Assembly: GCF_007990245.1 (NCBI RefSeq)
Contig: NZ_BJWG01000010.1
Span: 62,001 to 126,000, forward strand
From: Cellulomonas composti
GTDB taxonomy: Bacteria; Actinomycetota; Actinomycetes; Actinomycetales; Cellulomonadaceae
Direction: 5' to 3'
Length of the DNA: 64,000 bases
Under the pieces are notes generated by a model. The model saw only the letters and a list, made by a program, of their open reading frames with translations, did not search any database and had not been told where the DNA came from. How positions within the stretch are numbered: the stretch's first letter is position 1; every line of letters begins with the position of its first letter. Position numbers and translations under genes: made by a program. Below are positions 55,685-64,000 of the stretch, one piece after another.

Positions 55685-56794
55685 TCAGAGCAGGTCGTCG
55701 CGGTCCTGCGCGCGCCAGGCGTCGACGGCGGCCTTCACCTGCTGGGCGTGCGCGCGGGTCGTGACGAGCAGCGCGCCGGGGGTGTCGACGACGACGGCGT
55801 CGGGCAGCCCGACGACGCTGACGGTCCGGTCGCCGCCGGTCACGACGAACGCGTCGGGTGCATCCACGCGCAGGACCGCCGACGCATCACCGAGCGTCCC
55901 GCCCGGGACGAGCCCGGCGAGCGAGGCGAAGTCGCCGACGTCGTCCCACGAGAACTCGCCCGGGACCATCGCGACGCCGCCGGCCGCGGCCACGGGCTCG
56001 GCGATGGCGTGGTCGATCGCGATCTTCGTCAGCCCGGGCCACACCCCGGACAGCACGTCGTCACGCTCGGGCGTGTCCCACACGGCGGCGATCGTGCGCA
56101 GCCCGCCCGCGAGCGCCGGGAGCTGGGCGTCGAGGTGGTCGAGCAGCACGCGTGCGAGCACGACGAACATGCCCGCGTTCCACCGGTACTCCCCCGTCGC
56201 CAGGTACGCGCGCGCCGTCTGCTCGTCGGGCTTCTCGGTGAAGCCCGACGCACGCCGGGCACCCGGTGCGCCCGCGACGCCCGCGGACTCGCCCGCCTGC
56301 ACGTACCCGAAGGCGGTCGACGGGCCCGTCGCGCGGATGCCGATGGTCACGACGTAGCCCGCGCGGGCCGCCTCGACCGCCTCGCGCACCGCGGCGTGGA
56401 ACTCGTCCGTGTCGCCGATGACGTGATCCGCGGCGAACGACCCGATCACGACGTCGGGCCCGTGCCGCTCGAGCAGCACCGCCGCGGCCAGGCCGATCGC
56501 GGCCATCGAGTCGCGCGGCGAGGGCTCGACGAGCAGCCGGCCGCCCGGGCCCGTCGTGAGCCCCGGCACCTGCCGCGCCACCTCGTCGGCGTGCCGCACG
56601 CCCGTCACCACCACGACGCCGTCCTCGCCCGTGAGCGGTGCGAGCCGGTCGACGGTCGCCTGCAGCAGCGTGCGGCCCGAGCCCGTGAGGTCGAGCAGGA
56701 ACTTGGGGTGACCGGCCCGGGACAGCGGCCACAGCCGGGTGCCCGCGCCGCCCGCGGGGACGACGGCGTGGAAGCCGGACAGAGGGGTCGCCAT
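55685..56794 (-). CDS. manC: Mannose-1-phosphate guanylyltransferase
   Basis: Makes GDP-mannose from GTP and mannose-1-phosphate for cell-wall glycans. 369 residues, so a single-domain form without the C-terminal isomerase. Signature AGGAGTRLWPLSRAGHPKFL at about 14-33, and FTEKPDEQTARAYLATGEYRW then NAGMFV at the sugar site. ATG 56794 has TACCCT 7 nt upstream; longer frames upstream are not coding-like. It could use mannose-1-phosphate from the phosphohexomutase at 37745. Divergent from sdhC. Confidence 0.94.
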   Translation of the reverse strand: MATPLSGFHAVVPAGGAGTRLWPLSRAGHPKFLLDLTGSGRTLLQATVDRLAPLTGEDGVVVVTGVRHADEVARQVPGLTTGPGGRLLVEPSPRDSMAAIGLAAAVLLERHGPDVVIGSFAADHVIGDTDEFHAAVREAVEAARAGYVVTIGIRATGPSTAFGYVQAGESAGVAGAPGARRASGFTEKPDEQTARAYLATGEYRWNAGMFVVLARVLLDHLDAQLPALAGGLRTIAAVWDTPERDDVLSGVWPGLTKIAIDHAIAEPVAAAGGVAMVPGEFSWDDVGDFASLAGLVPGGTLGDASAVLRVDAPDAFVVTGGDRTVSVVGLPDAVVVDTPGALLVTTRAHAQQVKAAVDAWRAQDRDDLL

Positions 56795-56801
56795 GGCCGC
56801 C

Positions 56802-56807
56802 AGGGTA
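56802..56807 (-). promoter_or_regulatory. -10 hexamer TACCCT, leaderless start of manC
   Basis: TACCCT, 7 nt, then ATG 56794. Confidence 0.5.
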
Positions 56808-56859
56808 GCGGCGGGCCGGCGCGTCCGTGGGCCGGCCCCGGGCCACCGCACGAGCCGCG

Positions 56860-56875
56860 TGTGGGATGGCTCACA
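56860..56875 (+). promoter_or_regulatory. CRP/GlxR-like site upstream of sdhCDAB
   Basis: TGTGGGATGGCTCACA, one mismatch to TGTGA-N6-TCACA, centred about 70 bp before the start predicted from TACAGT (56925-56930). GlxR control of sdhCAB is known in Corynebacterium glutamicum. Confidence 0.45.
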
Positions 56876-56924
56876 CCGGCGGGACCAAAGGCCTACCCGG
56901 CGCGGCCGACGTGCGCGAGGTCGA

Positions 56925-56930
56925 TACAGT
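56925..56930 (+). promoter_or_regulatory. Candidate -10 element of sdhCDAB (TACAGT)
   Basis: Predicts a start near 56937 and a leader of about 50 nt containing the inverted repeat GGGAC-N6-GTCCC (56943-56958) and AGGAGG. Confidence 0.4.
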
Positions 56931-56985
56931 GAGGACTCGAACGGGACACCGACGTCCCACCTCTGACTCGCCAGGAGGATCCCCC

Positions 56986-57408
56986 GTGTCCGCAGCGCCC
57001 CCCGCGCCGCCCCGACCGCCGGCCAAGACCCGCAAGGCACCCGTCGGGACCCTGTACAGGGGTCGCGAGGGAATGTGGTCGTGGGTCGCGCACCGCGTCA
57101 CCGGCGTCGCCATCTTCTTCTTCCTGCTGGTCCACGTGCTCGACACGTCGCTCGTGCGGCTCTCGCCGCAGGACTACAACGACGTCATCGGGACGTACAA
57201 GAACCCGATCATGGGCCTCGGCGAAGCCGGCCTGGTGGCCGCGATCGTGTTCCACGCGTTCAACGGCATCCGGATCATCCTGGTCGACTTCTGGGCCAAG
57301 GGCCCGAAGTACCAGCGCGTGATGCTGTGGGTCGTCATCGGACTGTTCTTCGTGACGATGGCGGGCTTCCTGCCGCGGCACCTCATGCACGTGTTCGGGG
57401 GCGAGTGA
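56986..57408 (+). CDS. sdhC: Succinate dehydrogenase cytochrome b subunit
   Basis: Membrane anchor that binds haem and quinone in complex II. 140 residues, three helices. Basic/Pro N-terminus (about 1-20), then MWSWVAHRVTGVAIFFFLLV with SdhC-family Ser/His-Arg residues, and AIVFHAFNGIRIILVDFWAK with the haem-ligand histidine. AGGAGG precedes GTG 56986. First gene of sdhCDAB; its stop overlaps the sdhD start by one base. Confidence 0.94.
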   Translation: MSAAPPAPPRPPAKTRKAPVGTLYRGREGMWSWVAHRVTGVAIFFFLLVHVLDTSLVRLSPQDYNDVIGTYKNPIMGLGEAGLVAAIVFHAFNGIRIILVDFWAKGPKYQRVMLWVVIGLFFVTMAGFLPRHLMHVFGGE

Positions 57409-57866
57409 TGACCACGATCGCCGACCCGAAGGCGCCGCGCCCGCCGCGCGCCCGCCCGTCGCGCCTGACCACGCGCGGCAACACCGAGCTCTACGGCTGG
57501 GTCTTCATGCGCGCGTCCGGCGTGATCCTGCTGGTGCTGATCTTCGGCCACCTGTTCGTCAACCTCGTCGCGGGCGAAGGCGTCAAGGCCATCGACTTCG
57601 GCTTCGTCGCGGGCAAGTGGGCCTCGCCGCTGTGGCAGGTCTGGGACCTGCTGATGCTCTGGCTCGCGATGATCCACGGCACCAACGGCGTGCGCACGAT
57701 CATCAACGACTACGCGAGCCGGGACGGGCTGCGGCTCGCGCTCAAGGGCCTGCTCTACTTCGCCTTCCTCGTCGTCGTCGTGCTCGGGACGCTCGTGATC
57801 TTCACGTTCGACCCGTGCCCGACCGACGCCCCGCTCGACCTGCTGCCGTCGTTCTGCACGGCCTGA
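57408..57866 (+). CDS. sdhD: Succinate dehydrogenase hydrophobic anchor subunit
   Basis: Second membrane anchor of complex II, 152 residues, three helices. VFMRASGVILLVLIFGHLFV holds helix 1, and LWLAMIHGTNGVRTIINDYA a haem-ligand-type histidine. A Pro/Arg-rich cytoplasmic tail precedes helix 1. It overlaps sdhC (TGATG) and ends 15 nt before sdhA. Confidence 0.92.
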   Translation: MTTIADPKAPRPPRARPSRLTTRGNTELYGWVFMRASGVILLVLIFGHLFVNLVAGEGVKAIDFGFVAGKWASPLWQVWDLLMLWLAMIHGTNGVRTIINDYASRDGLRLALKGLLYFAFLVVVVLGTLVIFTFDPCPTDAPLDLLPSFCTA

Positions 57867-57881
57867 GAGGACCCCGACGAG

Positions 57882-59726
57882 ATGCAGACCCACCAGTACG
57901 ACGTCGTGATCGTCGGCGCGGGCGGCGCGGGCATGCGCGCGGCCCTCGAGTCGTCGACGCGCGTGCGCACCGCGGTCATCACCAAGCTCTACCCGACGCG
58001 TTCCCACACGGGTGCGGCGCAGGGCGGCATGTGCGCCGCGCTGGCCAACGTCGAGGAGGACAACTGGGAGTGGCACACGTTCGACACCGTCAAGGGCGGT
58101 GACTACCTCGTCGACCAGGACGCCGCCGAGGTGATGGCCAAGGAGGCCATCGACGCGGTGCTCGACCTGGAGAAGATGGGCCTGCCGTTCAACCGCACGC
58201 CCGAGGGGCGCATCGACCAGCGCCGGTTCGGCGGGCACACGCGCAACCACGGCGAGGCCGCCGTGCGCCGGGCCTGCTACGCCGCGGACCGCACGGGTCA
58301 CATGATCCTGCAGACGCTCTACCAGCAGTGCGTGAAGAACGACGTCCAGTTCTTCAACGAGTTCTACGTGCTCGACCTGCTCGTGGACCACGACCTGGCC
58401 GCCGGTGAGGTCGAGGAGGGCGAGGAGGTCAACGTCTCGGGCGTCGTCGCCTACGACCTCGCGACCGGCGAGATCCACGTCTTCCAGGCGAAGTCGGTCG
58501 TGTTCGCGACCGGCGGTGCGGGCAAGATCTTCAAGACGACGAGCAACGCGCACACGCTCACGGGCGACGGCATGGCGCTGGCCTACCGCCGCGGCATCCC
58601 GCTCGAGGACATGGAGTTCTTCCAGTTCCATCCGACCGGCCTCGCGGGTCTCGGCATCCTGCTCTCGGAGGCCGCGCGCGGTGAGGGCGGCATCCTGCGC
58701 AACGCCGACGGCGAGCGCTTCATGGAGCGCTACGCCCCGACGATCAAGGACCTCGCCCCGCGCGACATCGTCGCCCGGTCCATGGCGAACGAGGTCCGCG
58801 AGGGCCGCGGCGCCGGACCGAACAAGGACTACGTCCTGCTCGACCTCACGCACCTGGAACCCGCGCACATCGACGCCAAGCTCCCGGACATCACGGAGTT
58901 CGCGCGCACGTACCTCGGCATCGAGCCCTACACCGAGCCCGTGCCGGTCTACCCGACGGCGCACTACGCGATGGGCGGCATCCCGACGAACATCGAGGGC
59001 GAGGTGCTGCGCAACGCGACCGACGTGATCAAGGGCCTGTACGCCGCCGGCGAGGTCGCATGCGTCTCGGTGCACGGCTCCAACCGCCTGGGCACCAACT
59101 CGCTGCTCGACATCAACGTGTTCGGCAAGCGCGCCGGGCGCGCCGCGGCCGCGTACGCCGCGACCGCCGACTTCGTGCCGCTTCCCGACGAGCCCGCGAC
59201 GGCTGTCGAGGCCGGGCTCGAGACGATCCGCACGCGTCCCGACGGCGAACGGGTCGCGGACATCCGCCGCGCGCTGCAGGAGACGATGGACGCCAACGCG
59301 CAGGTGTTCCGCACGCAGGAGTCGCTGACACAGGCTCTCGCCGACATCAAGGAGCTGCACACGCGGTTCCGCGCGGTCTCCGTGCAGGACAAGTCCCGCA
59401 CGTTCAACACGGACCTGCTCGAGGCCGTCGAGCTCGGCTTCCTGCTCGACATCGCCGAGACGGTCGTCGTGGGCGCGCTCAACCGGGCGGAGTCGCGCGG
59501 CGGGCACTTCCGCGAGGACTACCCGAACCGCGACGACGAGAACTTCATGCGGCACACCATGGCCTACCGCCGTCCGCTGCCGGCCACCACCGGCCGCAAG
59601 AAGCGCACCGGCGGCGACGCCAAGGGCGCCTTCAGCCACGCCGAGACCTTCGACGACTACCAGCTCGTGCTCGGCAGCAAGCCCGTCACCGTGACCCGCT
59701 ACCAGCCGATGGAGCGCAAGTACTGA
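57882..59726 (+). CDS. sdhA: Succinate dehydrogenase flavoprotein subunit
   Basis: Oxidises succinate to fumarate using covalent FAD. 614 residues. FAD loop [18 protein letters not shown] (about 7-24), flavinylated His in [14 protein letters not shown], substrate-binding [11 protein letters not shown], catalytic Arg segment and the C-terminal cap (AENRAES-like region [20 protein letters not shown]). GAGAGGA precedes the ATG. Its TGA overlaps the sdhB ATG. Confidence 0.97.
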   Translation: MQTHQYDVVIVGAGGAGMRAALESSTRVRTAVITKLYPTRSHTGAAQGGMCAALANVEEDNWEWHTFDTVKGGDYLVDQDAAEVMAKEAIDAVLDLEKMGLPFNRTPEGRIDQRRFGGHTRNHGEAAVRRACYAADRTGHMILQTLYQQCVKNDVQFFNEFYVLDLLVDHDLAAGEVEEGEEVNVSGVVAYDLATGEIHVFQAKSVVFATGGAGKIFKTTSNAHTLTGDGMALAYRRGIPLEDMEFFQFHPTGLAGLGILLSEAARGEGGILRNADGERFMERYAPTIKDLAPRDIVARSMANEVREGRGAGPNKDYVLLDLTHLEPAHIDAKLPDITEFARTYLGIEPYTEPVPVYPTAHYAMGGIPTNIEGEVLRNATDVIKGLYAAGEVACVSVHGSNRLGTNSLLDINVFGKRAGRAAAAYAATADFVPLPDEPATAVEAGLETIRTRPDGERVADIRRALQETMDANAQVFRTQESLTQALADIKELHTRFRAVSVQDKSRTFNTDLLEAVELGFLLDIAETVVVGALNRAESRGGHFREDYPNRDDENFMRHTMAYRRPLPATTGRKKRTGGDAKGAFSHAETFDDYQLVLGSKPVTVTRYQPMERKY

Positions 59727-60490
59727 TGACTGCCGCGATCGAGGACTCCCCCACCAAGGTCGGCGCCGTTCCGTCGTTCACCGTGACGATGCGCGTCATG
59801 CGCTACCTCCCGTCCGACGAGGGCGGCGAGACGGTCGCGCACTGGGACGACTTCCAGGTCAAGGTGCACGGCACCGACCGCGTGCTCGACGCGCTCCACA
59901 TGATCAAGTGGGAGCAGGACGGCTCGCTGACGTTCCGCCGCTCGTGCGCGCACGGCGTGTGCGGGTCGGACGCGATGCGCATCAACGGCCGCAACCGCCT
60001 GGCCTGCAAGACGCTGCTCAAGGACCTCGACATCACCAAGCCGATCACGGTCGAGCCCATCAAGGGCCTGCCCGTGGTCAAGGACCTGGTCGTCGACATG
60101 GAGCCGTTCTTCGCGTCCTACCGCGAGATCATGCCGTTCCTCGTCACCACGGGGCACGAGCCGACGAAGGAGCGCCTGCAGTCGGCCGAGCAGCGCGCAC
60201 GGTTCGACGACACGACGAAGTGCATCCTGTGCGCCTCGTGCACCTCGTCGTGCCCGGTGTTCTGGACCGACGGGCAGTACTTCGGGCCCGCCGCGATCGT
60301 CAACGCGCACCGGTTCATCTTCGACAGCCGCGACGAGGGCGGCGCGCAGCGCCTCGAGATCCTCAACGACAAGGAGGGCGTGTGGCGCTGCCGCACGACC
60401 TTCAACTGCACGGAAGCGTGCCCCCGCGGCATCGAGGTCACCAAGGCGATCCAGGAGGTCAAGCGCGCGATGATCACGCGCGCCTTCTGA
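59726..60490 (+). CDS. sdhB: Succinate dehydrogenase iron-sulfur subunit
   Basis: Passes electrons from FAD to quinone. 254 residues. All three clusters are visible: 2Fe-2S (CAHGVCGSDAM plus LAC), 4Fe-4S (CILCASCTSSCPVF) and 3Fe-4S (CRTTFNCTEACPRG). The N-terminal extension (about 1-17) is short. It ends the operon; no clear hairpin follows in the 54-bp gap. Confidence 0.97.
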   Translation: MTAAIEDSPTKVGAVPSFTVTMRVMRYLPSDEGGETVAHWDDFQVKVHGTDRVLDALHMIKWEQDGSLTFRRSCAHGVCGSDAMRINGRNRLACKTLLKDLDITKPITVEPIKGLPVVKDLVVDMEPFFASYREIMPFLVTTGHEPTKERLQSAEQRARFDDTTKCILCASCTSSCPVFWTDGQYFGPAAIVNAHRFIFDSRDEGGAQRLEILNDKEGVWRCRTTFNCTEACPRGIEVTKAIQEVKRAMITRAF

Positions 60491-60530
60491 CCGCGACGCG
60501 CGGGCCGGACCCGGGTCGGACCGGCGCGAC

Positions 60531-60536
60531 TAGGGT
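60531..60536 (+). promoter_or_regulatory. -10 hexamer TAGGGT, leaderless start of phosphotransferase gene
   Basis: TAGGGT, 8 nt, then GTG 60545. Confidence 0.45.
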
Positions 60537-60544
60537 GCGGTGGC

Positions 60545-61297
60545 GTGGACGAGATCAGGCTGCCGGGCGGGAACGTGGGCGGGGCGGTGCTCGTCGGGAA
60601 CACGGTGCGGCGACCCACCGGGCCGTGGACACCCGCCGTGCACGAGCTGCTGGGGTTCCTGGCCGCCGCGGGGTTGCCGCTCGTGCCCCGCGCGCTGGGC
60701 ATCGACGAGCGCGATCGCGAGATCCTCACGTACCTGCCGGGTGAGGTCGTCCCGATCGGCGAACGCGAGCTGACCGACGCCCAGCTCACCTCGACGGCAC
60801 GCTGGCTGCGCGAGTACCACCGCGTGGTGGCGGACTTCCCGCGCGGGTCGCGCCGCTGGCGCTTCGTCGAGACTGCGCTCGCGCCCGGGCAGATCATCTG
60901 CCACCACGACATGGCGATGTACAACCTGGCGTTCGACGGCGACGAGCTCGTCGGGGTCTTCGACTGGGACGTCGCGGGTCCGGGCGTGCCGCTCGACGAC
61001 CTGGCGATGCTCGCCTGGGCGTCACCCCTGCTGCATCCCGACGACGACGCGCGGCGCATGGCCCACGGGCTGCGCGTGCTCGCCGACGGGTACGGCGACG
61101 TCGACCCGGTCTCGCTCCTGCGTCATGTCGAACAGCGCATGACGGACTCGTCGGACCGGATCTCCGCCGGCCAGCGCGCGGGCGATGCCGGGATGCTCAA
61201 CCTGCGCGAGCGCGGCGAGCCCGCCGCGACGCTCGCACGCCTGCGCGTGCTGATCGGCCGGACCGACGAGCTGGTGGACGCGATCGCACACGGCTGA
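60545..61297 (+). CDS. Aminoglycoside-phosphotransferase-like (APH) kinase family protein
   Basis: 250 residues with the small-molecule kinase fold. ICHHDMAMYNLAFDGDELVG carries the catalytic HxDxxxxN, and VFDWDVAGPGVPLDDLAML the magnesium-binding DWD. The N-terminal lobe is short (GGNVGGAVLVGNTVRRPTGP) as in many uncharacterised actinobacterial members. The target may be an aminoglycoside, homoserine, choline or another alcohol; antibiotic resistance cannot be inferred. Confidence 0.85.
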   Translation: MDEIRLPGGNVGGAVLVGNTVRRPTGPWTPAVHELLGFLAAAGLPLVPRALGIDERDREILTYLPGEVVPIGERELTDAQLTSTARWLREYHRVVADFPRGSRRWRFVETALAPGQIICHHDMAMYNLAFDGDELVGVFDWDVAGPGVPLDDLAMLAWASPLLHPDDDARRMAHGLRVLADGYGDVDPVSLLRHVEQRMTDSSDRISAGQRAGDAGMLNLRERGEPAATLARLRVLIGRTDELVDAIAHG

Positions 61298-61309
61298 CCT
61301 GCCCGGTCA
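61295..61309. terminator. Compact hairpin between the kinase gene and the first YihY gene
   Basis: TGACC-TGCCC-GGTCA, arms include both stop codons. Confidence 0.3.
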
Positions 61310-62326
61310 TACCTCGTCGGGATGCTCGTCGGGACGATCGAGGGGCGGGTCGGCGACCCACGCCGCCGCGAGCAGCATGATCCGCGCGATGAGGTTGACC
61401 CAGACCAGCAACGTCAGGATGACGGCGAACGGCGCGAACGCCGGGTTCGAGGTCGCGCTCCCCGCGACCACCGAGGTGCCGAGGTACCGGATCACACCGA
61501 TGCCCACCCCCGCGACGAGCGCACCCAGCACCAGGTCCCGCCTCGGCGGCGACTCGCCGGCGAGCACCCGCACGACGAGCAGGAACACCCCGACGTCCAG
61601 CACGAACGCGACGAGGACCGCGACGACCTGCAGCGTGACGTTGGCCGCGGCGCCCCGGTCGAGCGCACGCAGCACCCACTGCGCGGCGGCCGTGGCCCCG
61701 GTGGTGAGCAGGACCGAGAGCAGGATCGCGAACGCGAAGCCCGCGAGCCCGACGAGCTGGCGCAGCTTGCCGACGACCGCGTTGTCGCCACCGCCCGCCT
61801 CGTCGGCGAACATCGCCCGCACGCCGGTGCGCAGTGCCCCGGTGGCAGCGAGCGCGGACAGCATCAGCACGACCACGGCGACGACCCCCGCCACGGTGAG
61901 ACCACCGGTGAGCTTCAGCGAGTCCGGGGAGATCACCCCGCCGTTGCTGCCGTTGTCGACGATGCCCGGCAGCGCCTCGTCGATCGCGTCGAGCACCTTC
62001 TGGCGCAGCTCCGCGTTGCCACCCAGCACGGCCATGAAGATCGTCCAGGCGAACGTCAGCGCCGCGAAGACGGAGAACAGCGTCGCGTACGCGATGCCAC
62101 CCGTGAGCACGCCGCCCCCGCGCGCCCCGAACCGGGCGTTCGCACGTGCCGGCCGGGTCTGCTGCCACCACACGAGGAGCGCCTTCGCCCGGCTGACGAG
62201 CGAGGGCCTGGCGCCGTCGACGTGACCCGGGCCCGCGGCGTCCGGGTCCGGTGCCTGCGCAGCGGCGTGGGCGTGCGCCGCACCGGCGCCTCGGGGCGGG
62301 ACCGCCGGATCGGGAGGGGCGCTCAT
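61307..62326 (-). CDS. YihY/BrkB family membrane protein, copy 1
   Basis: 339 residues. A Pro/Ala/His-rich cytoplasmic N-terminus (about 1-50) is followed by about six helices. GARGGGVLTGGIAYATLFSV is the family signature (RxxxxGxxxAYxxxFSxxP-like), and LIARIMLLAAAWVADPPL the C-terminal helix. Role unknown; proposed transport or envelope functions. ATG 62326 has TAGTGT 6 nt upstream. It is a close paralogue of the next gene. Confidence 0.9.
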   Translation of the reverse strand: MSAPPDPAVPPRGAGAAHAHAAAQAPDPDAAGPGHVDGARPSLVSRAKALLVWWQQTRPARANARFGARGGGVLTGGIAYATLFSVFAALTFAWTIFMAVLGGNAELRQKVLDAIDEALPGIVDNGSNGGVISPDSLKLTGGLTVAGVVAVVVLMLSALAATGALRTGVRAMFADEAGGGDNAVVGKLRQLVGLAGFAFAILLSVLLTTGATAAAQWVLRALDRGAAANVTLQVVAVLVAFVLDVGVFLLVVRVLAGESPPRRDLVLGALVAGVGIGVIRYLGTSVVAGSATSNPAFAPFAVILTLLVWVNLIARIMLLAAAWVADPPLDRPDEHPDEV

Positions 62327-62332
62327 CGTCCG

Positions 62333-62338
62333 ACACTA
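62333..62338 (-). promoter_or_regulatory. -10 hexamer TAGTGT, leaderless start of YihY copy 1
   Basis: TAGTGT, 6 nt, then ATG 62326. It overlaps the stop region of YihY copy 2. Confidence 0.45.
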
Positions 62339-63367
62339 GGTCGGGGTGGGCACCTCGGCACCTCGCCCACGCGGCATCGTCGGGGGGTCGGCCACCCACG
62401 CGGCGACCAGCAGGACGATGCGCGCCATCAGGTTGACCCACAGCAGCAACGTCACCGCCACCGCGAAGGTCGCGAGCACCGGGGTGCGGTCGATCGCACC
62501 CGACACCACGGACGTGCCCAGGTAGCGGATCACTCCCATCGCGGTCGCGGCGAACACCGACCCGAGCAGCAGGTCACGCCGCGGCGGGTCCTCGCCCCCG
62601 AGCACGACGACGATCAGCACGAACATCGCCGCGTCGATCGTGAAGGCCACCGCGAGCCCACCGGCACGCAGCAGCAGGTTGCCCGAACCCGACCAGCCCA
62701 GCAGGTCGAGCACCCAGTGCAGGACCGTCCCGAACGCGGTGGTGAGCAACGCGGACAGCACGACCGCGAGCGCGATGGCGATCAGCCCACCGAGCGCCCG
62801 CACCCTGCCCATCACGGCCGCCTCGGGACCGACCGCCTCATGCCCGAACATCGCCCGCACACCCGTGCGCAGTGCCGCCGTGGCCGCGAGCGCCGAGAGC
62901 ACGAGGACGCCGACCGCGACGACGCCCGCGACGCTCGTCGTCACGGTGAGCTGGAGATCCGAGGGGTCGATGAGGCCTTCCGACTCGGGCGTGTCCACCA
63001 GGCCGGGCAGGACGGAGTCGATCGCACGCAGCATCCTGTTCAGGAGCTCCTCGTTGTTCCCGACGATCGCCGTGAACACGGACCAGCCGATCGTCAGCAC
63101 CGCGAACACGGAGAACAGCGCCGCGTACGCGATGCCACCGGTGAGGACCCGCCCGCCGCGCGCGCCGAACCGGACGAGGGCCCGCCCGGGACGCGACCGC
63201 TGCCACCAGTCGAACGCCGCCATGCCGCGCCCGACGAGCGTGGGCGGGGCCGGATCGACGTGGCCGGCCACACCGTCACCGGCGGGATCCGGCGAGAGCG
63301 CGGCCGCGTGGGTGTGCGCCGCGCCCGCTCCCCGGGGCGGGCGCGTGGACTCGTCGGGGGCGCTCAT
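62336..63367 (-). CDS. YihY/BrkB family membrane protein, copy 2
   Basis: 343 residues, same design as copy 1: acidic/Pro N-terminus with the shared GAGAAHTHAAALSPDP phrase, then GARGGRVLTGGIAYAALFSV and about six helices, ending NLMARIVLLVAAWVADPP. The two are collinear throughout, so they arose by tandem duplication. It starts 9 nt after the 2H phosphoesterase stop, so they are cotranscribed. Confidence 0.9.
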   Translation of the reverse strand: MSAPDESTRPPRGAGAAHTHAAALSPDPAGDGVAGHVDPAPPTLVGRGMAAFDWWQRSRPGRALVRFGARGGRVLTGGIAYAALFSVFAVLTIGWSVFTAIVGNNEELLNRMLRAIDSVLPGLVDTPESEGLIDPSDLQLTVTTSVAGVVAVGVLVLSALAATAALRTGVRAMFGHEAVGPEAAVMGRVRALGGLIAIALAVVLSALLTTAFGTVLHWVLDLLGWSGSGNLLLRAGGLAVAFTIDAAMFVLIVVVLGGEDPPRRDLLLGSVFAATAMGVIRYLGTSVVSGAIDRTPVLATFAVAVTLLLWVNLMARIVLLVAAWVADPPTMPRGRGAEVPTPT

Positions 63368-63376
63368 CGAGCGGGC

Positions 63377-63937
63377 CTAGGTGGCCGCAGCGTCGTCGGC
63401 ACCCGTGAGCAGGTGCTCGAGCTCGGGCCGCCACACGGCGTCGTCGCCGCAGCGGTAGCAGTGCAGGCGGTCGACGACGAACGACGCGTCGAAGTCGCCG
63501 AGCTCGTCCATCGCCTCGTCGAGCCGCTCGTCCGGGAGGTCGTGCGCGACCGTGACGTGCGGGTGGTAGTGGAACCGCAGGCTCTGCTCGAGCGGCCCCG
63601 TGCGGACCTCGGACTCGAGCTGCTCGCACGCCGCGATCCCGTCGGCCACCTGGACGAACGCGACCTGCGAGACCGGCCGGAACGTGCCCGTGCCGCGCAA
63701 CCGCAGCGTGAACGGCCGGTGCCGGGTCGCCACCGCGTCGAGGTGGGCGCGCACCTGTGGAACGAGGCCGGGCTCGATCACCGTCGGCGCCAGCAGGGTC
63801 ACGTGCGGGGGGATGAAGTCCGCCCACCGGTCGCCGAACCGCGCCCGCGCCGCCTGGAGCTGCGTGCCGAACGGCTCGGGGATCGTCACCGCCACGCCGA
63901 TCAGCAGCTGACCCGGCGCGCGTTCGGGGAGCCTCAT
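63377..63937 (-). CDS. 2'-5' RNA ligase / 2H phosphoesterase family protein
   Basis: 186 residues. Both catalytic HxT motifs are present: PHVTLLAPTVIEPG (about 44-57) and HPHVTVAHDLPDE (about 129-141). Acts on 2'-5' or cyclic phosphodiesters of RNA or nucleotides; the true substrate in actinobacteria is not established. ATG 63937 overlaps the stop of the preceding gene (ATGA), so the genes are coupled. Confidence 0.9.
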   Translation of the reverse strand: MRLPERAPGQLLIGVAVTIPEPFGTQLQAARARFGDRWADFIPPHVTLLAPTVIEPGLVPQVRAHLDAVATRHRPFTLRLRGTGTFRPVSQVAFVQVADGIAACEQLESEVRTGPLEQSLRFHYHPHVTVAHDLPDERLDEAMDELGDFDASFVVDRLHCYRCGDDAVWRPELEHLLTGADDAAAT

Positions 63938-64000
63938 GCGGGCGCGACCGCGGTCACGCGGGGCCGTCGCGCCAACAGCCCGGAGCGCTCGTAGAGCCGG
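63934..64000 (-). CDS. C-terminal end of an unidentified gene, possibly tryptophanyl-tRNA synthetase
   Basis: Only 21 residues are visible: RLYERSGLLARRPRVTAVAP and a last Ala before TGA. The tail alone does not identify the family. In other actinobacteria trpS lies just before the 2H phosphoesterase and YihY genes, so trpS is a guess from gene order. Confidence 0.4.
   Translation of the reverse strand, partial: RLYERSGLLARRPRVTAVAPA

Noticed and set aside
56943..56958. Third DosR box, in the sdhC leader
   Set aside because: GGGAC and GTCCC are separated by six rather than four bases, and the site lies downstream of the predicted transcription start.
60545..61297. Antibiotic-resistance gene
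   Set aside because: APH-fold kinases have many substrates and nothing in sequence or context points to aminoglycosides.

Overview
The window is about 64 kb of very GC-rich chromosomal DNA (third codon positions almost all G or C) from an actinobacterium. Gene content and order fit the Cellulomonas group or a close relative: an acyl-CoA carboxylase with a small epsilon subunit, a VKOR-type oxidoreductase, an iron-box-controlled EfeUOB operon, a DUF222/HNH (13E12-type) protein, and fermentative AdhE beside an aerobic succinate dehydrogenase. I see no phage, integrase or transposase. The backbone order (cyclase, biotin ligase, carboxylase beta, Maf, carboxylase alpha ... PNP, phosphomutase, deoC, add ... 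deoA, cdd, BMP-type ABC transporter ... sdh ... YihY, 2H phosphoesterase) resembles, from memory, the core region around SCO4840-SCO4928 of Streptomyces coelicolor. This is therefore mostly ancestral chromosome with small accessory islands.

Layout. 1-5.5 kb: argS (3' end cut off), a 4'-phosphopantetheinyl transferase, a GntR/FCD regulator, tRNA-Arg(CCG), a DUF697-type GTPase and a zinc alcohol dehydrogenase. 5.5-8.5 kb: adhE, preceded by two DosR-like boxes and a CRP/Rex-like site. 8.7-13.9 kb: lipoprotein, aminotransferase, Bcr/CflA exporter, SRAP protein, class III cyclase. 14-17.5 kb: birA and a carboxylase operon (beta subunit, unknown acidic/His-rich protein, epsilon subunit). 17.5-19.2 kb: an ECF sigma/anti-sigma pair. 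19.3-25.9 kb: DUF885 protein, DUF4143 ATPase with 23-bp repeats upstream, VKOR, maf and the biotin carboxylase/BCCP alpha subunit. 26.4-30 kb: iron-box-controlled efeUOB. 30-32.8 kb: transglutaminase-like protein and a membrane-anchored EEP-fold protein.

32.8-35.3 kb is the strangest part. A frameshifted AbiEi/DUF559-like gene sits between two mutually inverted arrays built from 19-bp repeats and a longer unit of about 200-255 bp. 35.3-39.6 kb: quinone reductase LpdA, purine nucleoside phosphorylase, phosphohexomutase. 39.7-42 kb: a sigma/anti-sigma module (sigma gene frameshifted) with a Thr-Glu-Pro-repeat, His-rich exported protein. 42-44.2 kb: deoC, add and a small acidic protein. 44.2-47 kb: repeat-rich DNA and the DUF222/HNH gene. 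47-54.2 kb: deoA, cdd and a four-gene BMP-type nucleoside ABC importer. 54.3-64 kb: M20 hydrolase, manC, sdhCDAB, a phosphotransferase, two tandem YihY proteins, a 2H phosphoesterase and the tail of one more gene.

How the genes work together. Nucleoside uptake (BMP importer), deamination (cdd, add), phosphorolysis (deoA, PNP), sugar-phosphate mutase and DeoC form a nearly complete salvage route from nucleosides to central metabolism. DeoC releases acetaldehyde, a substrate of AdhE. Carboxylase alpha, beta and epsilon plus BirA form a biotin-dependent acyl-CoA carboxylase. At about sixteen starts a TANNNT hexamer lies only 5-8 nt before the start codon with no Shine-Dalgarno sequence, so leaderless transcription appears common here.
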